A stretch of DNA of 64,000 nt, taken from Streptomyces sp. NRRL S-340. Lineage in GTDB: Bacteria; Actinomycetota; Actinomycetes; Streptomycetales; Streptomycetaceae. Positions 1 through 8,633 of this stretch are shown one piece after another (the first letter of the stretch is position 1; each line of letters begins with the position of its first letter). The position numbers and the translations under genes were made by a program. Where the stretch lies: assembly GCF_000720185.1 (NCBI RefSeq), contig NZ_JOIY01000021.1:58945-122944 (forward strand), in the 5' to 3' direction. The notes beneath the pieces are model-generated. The model was not told the origin of the DNA. It saw nothing but the letters and a program-made list of their open reading frames with translations, and made no database searches.

Positions 1-1143
1 CCTCCAGCCACTCTTGCTCAGCCGCCTCGCTTCATAAATGGCTTCACTGAGGGCCCCCTCAGCCTCCTCGCTAAGAAGTATCTCCGACTTCTTCACGTCG
101 ATATTGAAGGCATCGTCAGCCGAATCGTCGATCATGATTCGACCCCGAAAGGCGAAATAATCCTGATCGGCTGGAATCAGACCATTGAACCGCTCAGCTC
201 GACGAATGAGACGCTTGTTCCTGTAAACATAGAAGCCGTAGTGACTTGCACCGATCATGTACCTCCTTCGGATCTCAGCGGCATTTTCGAAAGCCGGTGG
301 GTGCACCAGCTGCGTCGCTTCGATTGTCGCCTCTACCTGATTCTCTGCGTCAAGAACGACAGGCGTCGGACGTTCAAGCCAGCGAACGTCACGACCATCC
401 CAGGTCGAATCATCAAGATTCCCAGCCGCATTGGCCTCGTTGACAAATAGAGGATCGAAAGGCTCCACCGGAACGCCATCAAGAAGAATCTGGAGATCTC
501 CACCATTCGGCTGCAGGAAGTAGAAGTACGTCACACCCAAGTTCAGCTCAAGGGCCTCACGAGTCTTGCGGATGCTCGGGTGATTGCGCTTATGAATCTT
601 CTCGATCGTGACCACTGTGCCGTGCGTAGTGCCAGGAAGTAGCTCACTCAGGCGTTGGAGATCGGCAGGATCGGGATCCACCGTCAGGCACTCCAGCCTG
701 CCCGTTTCTTCTACATGCGGAAGATCAAGGATCACCTTGCTCCATGATGCGCCCTCGGGTGCACTCATGACCTCGATGCGATCGCCTTGGGAAAGTCCCG
801 CGCTCTTCAGTCCGAGGCCATACTTCCCGAGGCTCCCGGATGCATAATGCCCGTCCGTTCCCAATGCTAGCGACTCAATTAGTCGTTCGTGATCCATGCC
901 GTCGCCATCATCGGCGATAATGTAACGAGCCGCGCTATTCCTGCGGGCTTCGGACATATCAGGTTCACGCTCAAGCTTGATAGCGATACGGCGAGCGTTC
1001 GCTGCCACGGAATTATCAACGATGTCGCAGATGGCGCTCTCAGGCGTGTAACCGATGCGTGCAATCGCACGAAGAATTCGCCCAGGATTGATGGGCACCT
1101 CGGTGAATCCCACCCTAGAGGCCCCCGCTTGACTCGCAGCCAT
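1..1143 (-). CDS. GHKL (HSP90/MutL-like) ATPase, C-terminus beyond the window edge
   Basis: Reading leftward from an ATG at 1143 gives 381 uninterrupted codons to the window edge, so the gene is truncated by the window. The Bergerat ATP-binding fold is clear: N-box DIVDNSVAANA near residue 40, DDGDGMD near residue 75, and a glycine-rich lid LGKYGLGLKSAGLS near 105. A later segment, YGFYVYRNKRLI, is typical of MutL/MORC-like ATPases found in restriction-type operons. The start follows purine-rich GGGAGAGG and GGGGAG. Codons are unusually rich in A/T at third positions (ATT, CTT, GAT) compared with the neighbours, suggesting a different origin. It is separated from sspD by a hairpin, so it is probably an independent unit whose partners lie off the left edge. 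ATPase identity is firm; the system is unknown. Confidence 0.8.
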   Translation of the reverse strand, partial: MAASQAGASRVGFTEVPINPGRILRAIARIGYTPESAICDIVDNSVAANARRIAIKLEREPDMSEARRNSAARYIIADDGDGMDHERLIESLALGTDGHYASGSLGKYGLGLKSAGLSQGDRIEVMSAPEGASWSKVILDLPHVEETGRLECLTVDPDPADLQRLSELLPGTTHGTVVTIEKIHKRNHPSIRKTREALELNLGVTYFYFLQPNGGDLQILLDGVPVEPFDPLFVNEANAAGNLDDSTWDGRDVRWLERPTPVVLDAENQVEATIEATQLVHPPAFENAAEIRRRYMIGASHYGFYVYRNKRLIRRAERFNGLIPADQDYFAFRGRIMIDDSADDAFNIDVKKSEILLSEEAEGALSEAIYEARRLSKSGWR

Positions 1144-1386
1144 GACTCCCCGACACCTCTCCCTGACGTCCACCAAGCTTCATGCGAGGCCACAAGCTTC
1201 GTCCTCGCGCGCGCGGTCAGTGTCTCAGGTGCGTCTGACGGATCGTCGGCGATCAAGACAACAGGCCCGTATTGCGATGTATGTCCGAATGCCGGGGGCG
1301 GCCGGTCCCGCGAAAATACCGCTACCGCTAAACGTCGGAGCTCAGGGCAGCAGTCACTTGCCCTCTGACGTCAACTGAGTGCCTAG

Positions 1387-1420
1387 GGCCCGCCTCTCGA
1401 AGATCAGGTCGAGGCGGGCC
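1387..1420 (-). terminator. Hairpin after the sspABCD operon
   Basis: Ten-base arms GGCCCGCCTC and GAGGCGGGCC are separated by 14 bases, immediately downstream of the sspD stop codon on the minus strand. There is no T-run, as usual for Streptomyces. The remaining 243 bases up to the GHKL gene start at 1143 hold no recognisable gene and must contain that gene's promoter. Confidence 0.6.
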
Positions 1421-1441
1421 GTAGGACCGATATCGCCCCGC

Positions 1442-2275
1442 TCAGAGGTGGCAGACGGAGCAGCCTGCCTCGTCGTCGTCGGAGTCGAGGGCGTCGGTGA
1501 GGACTTCCAGGAGGGGTCGGTTCGGCTTAGTGCGCTTGGCAGCGCGCTCCAAGGCCGCCTGGTGCTTGGCCTCGATCTCTTCCTTGCGCTCGATCAGCTC
1601 TTGAAGGGATTCACCTTGCGACCAGGTGTAGTTGCGGCCCTTCATGGCGGTGTGCCGGTAGCGGACCTTCTCCTCGTACTCTATGGCTCGTTCGAACAGG
1701 TCCGGGTGGCGCTCCTTGAGGCCGACCCACTCGTGCTTGCGCTGGAAGAAGCAGAAGTAGCAGCCAGAGCGGGTGCGCCACTCGTAGTAGTCGGGCAGGC
1801 CGATGCCAGCCTCGTCGAGGATCCGCATGACGCCGTCCTTGTCGATGCCGTCCTCGCGGAAAGGGAAGACGGCTTCGATGTTCGGCTTTGTGCTGACGTA
1901 GCCGAGACGGTTCTCGTCGGCGCGGATGGCGACGTAGGAGATGACCTTGTCGTCGCCGACCCAGTCCTCCAGAGGCTTGATCTTGAGGTTCTTGGTGCAC
2001 CAGCGCATCTGCGGGCTGGGAAGGGTGCCCTGGTAGACCTCCATCCAGTGGTCGAAGTCGCGGTCGGCGTTGAGCCGCACGATCGACTTGCCTAGGGCAG
2101 CCTCCAGCCGGTTGAGGTACTCGTAGGTCTCAGGCAGCTCGGCGCCGGTGTCACAGAAGAAGTACTCCATCTCCGGGACTCGGTCGCGCATGTAGACGGC
2201 AAGCGCGGACGAGTCCTTGCCGCCGGAGATGCCGAGCACATGCCGGACCTTCGTGGTGTCGGCTTCGTCGGTCAT
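1442..2275 (-). CDS. sspD: PAPS-reductase-like PP-loop sulfurtransferase, SspD (phosphorothioation)
   Basis: This 277-residue protein of the adenosine nucleotide alpha-hydrolase/PAPS reductase family has the PP-loop SGGKDS at residues 17-22, used by the family to adenylate a substrate. Cys93 (RWCTKNLKIK), Cys172 and Cys175 (GCYFCFF) and a C-terminal Cys272/Cys275 pair could hold an iron-sulfur cluster, as in DndC. In the Ssp system SspD uses sulfur mobilised by SspA to replace a non-bridging oxygen in the DNA backbone on one strand. It is the last gene of the minus-strand operon and overlaps the sspC stop by 4 bases. Assignment as SspD rather than DndC rests on the adjacent DUF4007 and P-loop genes and the lack of DndB, DndD and DndE. 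Confidence 0.82.
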   Translation of the reverse strand: MTDEADTTKVRHVLGISGGKDSSALAVYMRDRVPEMEYFFCDTGAELPETYEYLNRLEAALGKSIVRLNADRDFDHWMEVYQGTLPSPQMRWCTKNLKIKPLEDWVGDDKVISYVAIRADENRLGYVSTKPNIEAVFPFREDGIDKDGVMRILDEAGIGLPDYYEWRTRSGCYFCFFQRKHEWVGLKERHPDLFERAIEYEEKVRYRHTAMKGRNYTWSQGESLQELIERKEEIEAKHQAALERAAKRTKPNRPLLEVLTDALDSDDDEAGCSVCHL

Positions 2276-5200
2276 CCCTGTGCCTTCCTTTCACTCGCCG
2301 CTGTCGCGGCCTCGGTCACGCGCTGGGCGAGGGCAGCGAGCAGGATCCGTGCCCCGTCCGGCCCGAGTGCCTTCTCCGCCCGCTTCAGGACGTCTGCAGC
2401 TAGCGTGTCGGCCTCGCCGCGTGCTTGCTCAGGTACGTAGATCAGCGTGCGCTGCTCCACGCCGGCGCTGTCAGTCAAGGTCAACAACTGGGCGTCGAGC
2501 TTCTCTTCCCGATTCCGGACTTCACGTCCGGCGTGGTGCAGGTGCCCTACGCGGTCGAGGGCTGCAGCCATCGCCCGTGCTTTCTGGGGGAAGACCTTGG
2601 CTTCGTGGTCGTCCCAGTCGCCGAGAGCGGAGTTGGTGAGGCGTACGACGATGGGCTCCAGCCAGTCGTCGTCTTCGAGGCTGTCGCTGAGGACGAAGTC
2701 GACGAAGCCCCGCAGTTCTGGTGTCAGTACGGCGTCTGCGAAGCCTCGTAGCCGGGCCGCCAGCTGAGTGCGCAGTTCGGGAAGTTCGGCCGGCAGGCGG
2801 AACTCATTGGCCAGGACGCGGATGACGTCCGCCCGTAGCTGACTCTCGATCGCGACGAGCTCGTCCGCTGCCGCAGTGAGGCGTTCGACATAGCTGTTCG
2901 CCGCTTCTGCGTTGGTGCGCGTGCGTGCAGGGACCTCAGGTAGACCGAGAGCCTTCGGCAAGGCGTGGAAGACCAGCTCGTCGGGGTCCACCGCCTTGGC
3001 GATAGTGGCGCGCACGGCGCGCGCATCAGCGGAAATGTTCTTGGTGGTGCGCGCGTACTTGTTGAGGTCGGCCACCCGAGTGATCAAGGCGCTGGCGACC
3101 GCGAGCAGGTCGGGGTTACGCAGAGCCTTGGAGCGCGGCGCTTCCACTCCGAGGGAGACCATCAGCTTCTTGATGACGCTGCCGCGCTGGCCGTCTCCGG
3201 CCGGCGTGTACTTCACGGAGAAGCGTCCCGGGCCCTTGACGAGGCGCTCGACCACGTCAATGGTCAGCCGGGGCAGGTAGGTACCTTCCTCGAACAAGGC
3301 GACGTCGTGCTGACGGATGACGAGTGCTGGCACTAGGAACACCGGAATGACTCCGGCCTTAAGCCCGAAAGGCGGGCTCATAAGGGCCCGAATGACTTCC
3401 TCGATACTCAGTCGCTCGGTGGCGCCGGTGAGTACCTCGTTCAGCGCGTTCCAAGCAGGCTGCGCGTGCTCATGCCCCTCGCCAGGAGAAGAAAATCCGT
3501 ACGGAAGCAGGCTCTCCTGCTGGTTCTCGGCCTGGGCCACTCCGTTTTCGCGGTGCAGTCCGAGGTAGGCCAGCGCGCCGCTGTACATGGCGCGCTCGGG
3601 CTTGTAACCGTCCTTGAAGCCAAGATTCTTCTGCCCGGACGCCGAGAGCATGGCCGTCAGCAGTATGCCGCGGGCCTGGGCGGCCTGGCTGGTCAGGACG
3701 TGGCGGCCGAGCATCTCGTTACGAATGTGGGGCGTGTGCGGGTACACCGACTCGCAGGCCAGGGAGACCAGTCCGCTGAGGCTCCGGGCCGTCAGGTTGG
3801 AGTCTGCGGGTTCTTCGCCCGGGGCGATGCCGCTGTGCCACAGGCTCCACGATCCGTCGGATGACGGCGGGTAGAAGGCATCCTGCATCAGCTCCAGCAG
3901 CTCCGCTTCGGCCTGCACGATTCGCTCGGTTACTTCCCGCCGGGCGACGTGGTCGAGGCCCTGATCATTGCTCAGTTCCTTGAGCGCGACCAGGTAGGTG
4001 GCCGTCGTGAGCACCACGTCAGGGTCCGGCGTGGTACCGACGAGCACGGGCAGGGGCGAATCGACGTTCGGCCGGTTGGCGTTGGTGCCGAGGTGGAAGA
4101 CGACGAGACCGTCGGCAGGCTCCCTCAACTCGTCTGGGGCAGCGACTGCCTTGGTCTCCGGACCGCTGACCGCGGTGTAGAACACGCGCATCATGCCGGT
4201 GACCTGGCTGTGACGGCCGGCCACGAATGCCTGCGGGACGAGCCCACCGAGTCGATCGATGACCGAGGCGTCATCGAAGTGGCTGATGATTTCCTTGAGT
4301 CGGCCGTCGATGTCGACGTCCGTGCCCTGCCATACCCGGTACTCGCCACTGAACTCGCGGTGAACCACGAAGCCCCGGCGGACGAGGTCGGCGAGCCGTT
4401 CTTCGAGCGCCGTGAAGGCGTCGGGGTCGGCGACCTCGGTGGGGTCGTGGAGAGCAAAGTGGATCATCGGGGCGGTGGCGCTGAGGGCCCCGTCGGAGTC
4501 GATCAGGTTAAGGACACCGATGGTCTTCAGAATGTCCTGATCAGCGTCCGGGAGGCCGTTGGCGTCCCGGATACGCGCATCGACCTCGATCCATCGGCTC
4601 GCGTTGGCGGAAGCAAGCAGGGTAGTGCGTCCGGAATTGAGGAAGTAGTCGTACAGCTGCGGCAGCCGCACCGTGCTGGCATGGTCGGCTTCCTCGGTGC
4701 TGTGCCGCGCCACCGAGTGGCGGACGGTGTTGGGTTCGCCGCTGTTGAGGAAGCCTGAAAGGCTGCGGTCGTGTTGGCCGATCTGGGCAGCGAGAATCGG
4801 AGCGGCGAGGGCCGTGATCGGGTGCAGCGGATACAGGTCGGCGAAGTGTTCGGGACCAAGCTCAGCCAGGACCCCGAGACCATGCTCCGTCCAGATCTCC
4901 GCGGAGGCGTGAGCCGACGTGGCAATCAGGGCTTTGCCTGCGGGGCTGACGGCTGAGTGGTCGAGGCGGCGACGCAGCAGGTGCAGGGAGTCACCGTGGT
5001 GGGGCACGAAGGTGATGTCTTCGAAGCGGCCCTGGATCTTGGCCCATTCGCGGGTCTTCAGTTCGCTGGACCGTGAGGCGTAGTCCATGAACGAAAGGTG
5101 CTGCAGGGTCATCACGTAGACGGGCAGCCCATTAGGGCCAGCCGACTTCTCGGCGAGTTCCTGCAGAAGGAACAGGTCATTCTGCGCGTCGGCGAATTCG

Positions 5201-5853
5201 TTGTGGCTGGCCAGGTGTTCAAGGGTCTTGCCGAACTCGTCGATGACGAGGAGCAGGGGCTGCTGCCCGTCCGCCGTCAGTGCCGTTACAGCGTCGAGGA
5301 TGTCCTTGGCGCCGGCGCTCTCCGGGTCGGCGCATGCAGCGAGAGGCTCGGCGATGGCCTTCGGGACGCGCTTGCCCCAGCGTCGCTCCGCCGCCGTGTG
5401 CAGGGCCCGGGCGAGCGTGGCGACGAGGGGTTCACGGCGTGCGGTGGCTACCCCGCCGAGGAACCCTTCAGGGGCGATGGCGTCGCGCGCTGCGGCCAGG
5501 CGCTGGGCGAGGGCAGGGCTGGCCTCCTCGAGGATGCGCTCGGCTTCGCTGCGCCGCTTGGCGTCCCGCCCAAGCAGGGCATCGATGAAGTTGGACAGAG
5601 TTGACTTGCCGGATCCGTATGGGCCGGTGAAGGACCAAGCGCGAGTGCGGCGTTGGTCGGCAAGTGCGCTGGCGATGCGTTCCAGAACGTCGACTGCCCG
5701 GGCGCCGACGTAGGGGTCGTGCAGGGCGTCCGTGACGTCGCGTTCGAGGTTCGTCGAGCGCATCTGGGAGCCGACGAGTTCGATGCCGGCGGGGAACTGC
5801 GGGGCAGAGTTCGCGGCGCTGCTGGAGGTCCGCGTGGGGGTTGCGGTGGTCAC
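2272..5853 (-). CDS. sspC: Large P-loop ATPase, SspC (phosphorothioation)
   Basis: This 1193-residue cytoplasmic protein has a Walker A motif GPYGSGKST at residues 77-85 and a Walker B motif LLLVIDEFGK with the acidic pair at 205-206. The rest is a long helical region without membrane segments. Its place between a DUF4007 gene and an SspD-type PP-loop gene, with 4-base ATGA overlaps on both sides, matches the sspBCD cassette, in which SspC supplies ATPase activity for PT modification. It is at the long end for a P-loop partner, and domains after residue 450 are not recognised by eye. The start at 5853 overlaps the sspB stop, indicating translational coupling. Confidence 0.78.
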   Translation of the reverse strand: MTTATPTRTSSSAANSAPQFPAGIELVGSQMRSTNLERDVTDALHDPYVGARAVDVLERIASALADQRRTRAWSFTGPYGSGKSTLSNFIDALLGRDAKRRSEAERILEEASPALAQRLAAARDAIAPEGFLGGVATARREPLVATLARALHTAAERRWGKRVPKAIAEPLAACADPESAGAKDILDAVTALTADGQQPLLLVIDEFGKTLEHLASHNEFADAQNDLFLLQELAEKSAGPNGLPVYVMTLQHLSFMDYASRSSELKTREWAKIQGRFEDITFVPHHGDSLHLLRRRLDHSAVSPAGKALIATSAHASAEIWTEHGLGVLAELGPEHFADLYPLHPITALAAPILAAQIGQHDRSLSGFLNSGEPNTVRHSVARHSTEEADHASTVRLPQLYDYFLNSGRTTLLASANASRWIEVDARIRDANGLPDADQDILKTIGVLNLIDSDGALSATAPMIHFALHDPTEVADPDAFTALEERLADLVRRGFVVHREFSGEYRVWQGTDVDIDGRLKEIISHFDDASVIDRLGGLVPQAFVAGRHSQVTGMMRVFYTAVSGPETKAVAAPDELREPADGLVVFHLGTNANRPNVDSPLPVLVGTTPDPDVVLTTATYLVALKELSNDQGLDHVARREVTERIVQAEAELLELMQDAFYPPSSDGSWSLWHSGIAPGEEPADSNLTARSLSGLVSLACESVYPHTPHIRNEMLGRHVLTSQAAQARGILLTAMLSASGQKNLGFKDGYKPERAMYSGALAYLGLHRENGVAQAENQQESLLPYGFSSPGEGHEHAQPAWNALNEVLTGATERLSIEEVIRALMSPPFGLKAGVIPVFLVPALVIRQHDVALFEEGTYLPRLTIDVVERLVKGPGRFSVKYTPAGDGQRGSVIKKLMVSLGVEAPRSKALRNPDLLAVASALITRVADLNKYARTTKNISADARAVRATIAKAVDPDELVFHALPKALGLPEVPARTRTNAEAANSYVERLTAAADELVAIESQLRADVIRVLANEFRLPAELPELRTQLAARLRGFADAVLTPELRGFVDFVLSDSLEDDDWLEPIVVRLTNSALGDWDDHEAKVFPQKARAMAAALDRVGHLHHAGREVRNREEKLDAQLLTLTDSAGVEQRTLIYVPEQARGEADTLAADVLKRAEKALGPDGARILLAALAQRVTEAATAASERKAQG

Positions 5854-6941
5854 GCGGTCTCCTCAAAGAGTGGCTCGGTGGTTTCGGCCGTGTTGGTGGT
5901 GAGTTCCTTCTGCTCGGCCTCGGCGAGCTTGGGGAACTTGGCGGCCCACTCCTCGCGGGTCGGGAAGCCGGGGCGGCGGGTGACGAAGTCGTACTGCTCG
6001 TCAAGTACCTCCCAGGCCAGGTCGAAGGGGTCGGCCGTGAAGGCAAGGCTGCGCTGTCCCACGGCCTCGGTCAGGCTGAGCTGCGGGTGGTCCGCGGCGA
6101 CCTTCTGCAGTGCCGTGACGATCTCGTTTTCCCGAACACGGAACGCGCGCCCCGGGGAGCCTGGCTCGTTGGCGAGGCGGGCGACAGAGATGGAGTTGGC
6201 CTGACGGGAGAACTTGGCGGCGTAATCGAGGCAGGCGTAGGCCAGGACTCGCGCGGGCAGCGTGGTGCGGTGTCCGCTGGTGAACTGCCACTCCGGCTTG
6301 CCACGGGTGCCGACGAAGGTCAGCAGGTCGAGCTCGCGGAAGGGGCAGGCGAGCAGATCCTCATAGCTGCCCGGGGAGCCAGCCTTCTCCGGAGCGCTGC
6401 GCGCGTACATCTTGGTCAAGCAGTCGATGTCGCGGACGATCGACGCTTCGACCGGGCTCTCCTTGTAGGAGAAGTTCACGTGCCGGGTGACGACCTGGGT
6501 CATGTCGGCTGCCGTGAACCGGGAGAACGGCGCGAGGTGGAAGGCGGTGTACCAGGTCGGCGCCCAGCACTTAGCCCCGGGACGGGAAGAGACCAGCCAC
6601 CAATGCAGCAGCCACAGGCTGCCGTTCTCCTCCAGATAGGGGTCTGCTCCGTCCTCGTCGAGCAGCCAGCGGGCCTCCCACGTCGGGTAGGAGTACTTGG
6701 AGCGCGCGCCGGTCGCCGGGTAGTGCTCGCGGGTCAGTTTGAAGGCCCGCGACCAGTAACGCATGGCGTTGACCATGTTCTTGCCCACGCCGAACAGCAC
6801 CGGGGCGTCATCCGCGAGGAAGGCACTCGGATCGTCTTTGACCTGCATGTACGCCTTGTGCAGCCAGCCGAAGCGGGGCGCGAAGGTCTCGTGTCGCGCG
6901 AAAGAAAAATGGGCGGCTTCCCCAAGCCGGCTGTCTGACAT
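5850..6941 (-). CDS. sspB: DUF4007 protein, SspB (phosphorothioation nickase component)
   Basis: This 363-residue protein has the DUF4007 layout: an N-terminal block around FSFARHETFAPRFGWLHKAY, then FGVGKNMVNAMRYW, both characteristic of the family. In SspABCD, SspB is the DNA-nicking component that opens the backbone for sulfur insertion. The gene lies 58 bases after sspA and overlaps sspC by 4 bases, so sspB-C-D are translated as a coupled set. The ATG at 6941 is preceded by GGAGAGG at a suitable distance. I see no internal stop or missing segment. The family call is strong; the nicking role comes from published Ssp work, not from residues I can identify here. Confidence 0.8.
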   Translation of the reverse strand: MSDSRLGEAAHFSFARHETFAPRFGWLHKAYMQVKDDPSAFLADDAPVLFGVGKNMVNAMRYWSRAFKLTREHYPATGARSKYSYPTWEARWLLDEDGADPYLEENGSLWLLHWWLVSSRPGAKCWAPTWYTAFHLAPFSRFTAADMTQVVTRHVNFSYKESPVEASIVRDIDCLTKMYARSAPEKAGSPGSYEDLLACPFRELDLLTFVGTRGKPEWQFTSGHRTTLPARVLAYACLDYAAKFSRQANSISVARLANEPGSPGRAFRVRENEIVTALQKVAADHPQLSLTEAVGQRSLAFTADPFDLAWEVLDEQYDFVTRRPGFPTREEWAAKFPKLAEAEQKELTTNTAETTEPLFEETA

Positions 6942-6999
6942 CAGGGACCTCTCCGTGTCCTATGCGATTGCTCTAACGAGGTGTTAAACGGGGTAACGG

Positions 7000-8178
7000 T
7001 CACCGAGGACCATCGGCTGCGGCCAACGCGGAACCAACCTGTCTCACGGCCCGTACGACAGCTTGTGCCGCGTACTCAATTTCGGCGTCCGTGGTCGCGT
7101 AGCCCAGCGAGAAGCGGATCGTGCTGTCGGCGTCGTCCCGAGTCAGCCCCATGGCCAGGAGCACGTGACTCGGCGTCGGGGCACCGGACGCGCACGCGCT
7201 TCCCTCCGAAGCGGCGACGTCGGGCATGACGGCCAGGACAGCATCGGCAGGCACTCCCGGAAAAGTGATGCTGGTCACACCAGGGAGTCGCTGATCCCTT
7301 CTGCCGTTGATGCGGCAGTCAGGCAGAGCGTCGGTTAGCAGGCGTTCGAGGCGGTCACGCAGCGTTGCAACACGCTGGGCTTCCTCACCGAGGCGGCGCC
7401 GCGCGGCATCGGCCGCAGCTCCCAGACCAATGATCCCCGCCACATTCAAAGTGCCGGCGCGCCAGCCACGCTCCTGTCCGCCGCCCACCAGGAGCGGCCT
7501 GTGCGGCAACGGTGTCCCGCGCCGCACGTATAGGGCACCGACGCCCTGCGGGCCGCCGAACTTGTGAGCCGACAACGACAGTAGGTCGACATCGAGTTCA
7601 GAAACGTCTACAGGCAGCCGACCGACGATTTGCGTGGCGTCCGTGTGGATGAGGGCGCCGGCCTCACGTGCCGCCTTGGTCGCAACGCGAAGGTCGGTCA
7701 GGACGCCGGTCTCATTGTTAGCCGCCATCAAGGAGACTACGCCCCCACTGCGCGCTGCGAAGACCTGCTCCAAGGCGTGCAGATCCACCAGGCCGTCAGC
7801 GCCAACCGGCAGCAGCACAAGATCCTCGGGCCTCTCGGCGGTCACCGTCCGGGCGGTCTCCAGCACAGCAGGATGCTCCACGGGGCTCGTAATGAGCGGG
7901 CTTCCAGCCGCGTAGGCAGCACGGAGGGCCAGATTGTTCGCCTCGGTCGCCCCAGACGTGAAGATGATCTCGCCCGGTGCGCAGTTGAGTAGGTCGGCTA
8001 GCTGCCGACGAGCAACGTCGACCCGGTGCGCCGCCTGTCGTCCCGGTTGATGCATGCTTGAGGCGTTTCCGACGGACTGCATGGCTTCGTTGACGGCTGC
8101 GGCAGCCTCCGGCCGGATCGGGGCGGTGGCATTGTAGTCAAGATAGGACATAACCGACGCATCGGACCCGTTCATCAT
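7000..8178 (-). CDS. sspA: Cysteine desulfurase, SspA/DndA/IscS family
   Basis: This PLP-dependent class V aminotransferase of about 392 residues takes sulfur from cysteine and delivers it as a persulfide for PT modification. It shows the N-terminal block YLDYNATAPIRPEA, SGATEANN, the PLP lysine in SAHKFGGPQG (about Lys206) and the catalytic cysteine in SEGSACASG (about Cys329). The ATG at 8178 is preferred because GGGGTGG sits just upstream. Homologues often start near MSYLDYNAT at 8151, so either is possible. It is the first gene of the minus-strand sspABCD operon and faces sspF across a shared control region. A dedicated desulfurase here makes the locus independent of housekeeping IscS. 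Confidence 0.85.
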   Translation of the reverse strand: MMNGSDASVMSYLDYNATAPIRPEAAAAVNEAMQSVGNASSMHQPGRQAAHRVDVARRQLADLLNCAPGEIIFTSGATEANNLALRAAYAAGSPLITSPVEHPAVLETARTVTAERPEDLVLLPVGADGLVDLHALEQVFAARSGGVVSLMAANNETGVLTDLRVATKAAREAGALIHTDATQIVGRLPVDVSELDVDLLSLSAHKFGGPQGVGALYVRRGTPLPHRPLLVGGGQERGWRAGTLNVAGIIGLGAAADAARRRLGEEAQRVATLRDRLERLLTDALPDCRINGRRDQRLPGVTSITFPGVPADAVLAVMPDVAASEGSACASGAPTPSHVLLAMGLTRDDADSTIRFSLGYATTDAEIEYAAQAVVRAVRQVGSALAAADGPR

Positions 8179-8564
8179 CTGCCACCCCGTCTCACTCGTG
8201 TCGCACACCAATGTACTGCTGGTGGAAAGCTCCTCCCGCATCCGGGGTTCCACCAGGAGCACGAAGCGATCCTAGTCACGCGACGAGATCCACTAGCTGA
8301 ATCGCTCAGAAGCGTGGTGTCGCAGGCCGCTTACCGAACGAATGTTCTACCTCATGCGAGAGGTGTGCAACTCGCTCGCGGCAAGATCCACCCAAGGACT
8401 CGGAAGAACGGGCTATGGGGACACAAATCCTGGGCCTGGCTGGGCTTTTCGTCTGATGATGCACTGACTGTCAGTGCCCCCGATTAGGGTGGTTCGCACG
8501 CTGCAACGTGGCAGTACCTGCCCGTTGGAGCGGTGCTTGGCGTGCTCGAACTGGGGGTGGGTTC
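8179..8564. promoter_or_regulatory. Divergent control region between sspABCD and sspFGH
   Basis: About 390 non-coding bases separate the two divergent operons and must hold both promoters. I cannot assign -35/-10 boxes with confidence. The most distinctive element is the GAAC-N4-GTTC inverted repeat listed separately. Nothing else in the stretch looks coding. Confidence 0.5.
8335..8347. promoter_or_regulatory. LexA-type SOS box candidate (CGAACGAATGTTC)
   Basis: The sequence fits the Gram-positive/actinobacterial SOS consensus CGAAC-RNRY-GTTC at every position of the core. It lies about 160 bases upstream of the sspA start and 230 upstream of the leader ATG of the sspF side. A palindrome of eight fixed bases is expected about once by chance in a window this size, so the placement in the shared promoter region is what makes it notable. 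Confidence 0.4.
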
Positions 8565-8633
8565 ATGACGACAGTGCTGACCGAGGCGCGTGCGGGCTCT
8601 TGCCCGCAACGCATCGGGCAGGTGATGCCGTGA
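8565..8633 (+). CDS. Short upstream ORF (22 codons) coupled to sspF
   Basis: The ATG at 8565 follows GGGGGTGG and opens a 22-residue frame (MTTVLTEARAG...) that stops at TGA 8631-8633. That TGA overlaps the GTG start of the helicase gene at 8630 as GTGA. This arrangement is typical of a translated leader that feeds ribosomes into the next gene. The peptide has no recognisable function, and no attenuator structure was confirmed. Confidence 0.35.
   Translation: MTTVLTEARAGSCPQRIGQVMP

Noticed and set aside
1442..8178. Classical double-strand Dnd (dndABCDE) system
   Set aside because: There is no DndB (DGQHR), no DndD SMC-like ATPase and no small DndE. The DUF4007 gene and the ATPase with an N-terminal P-loop fit SspBC instead.
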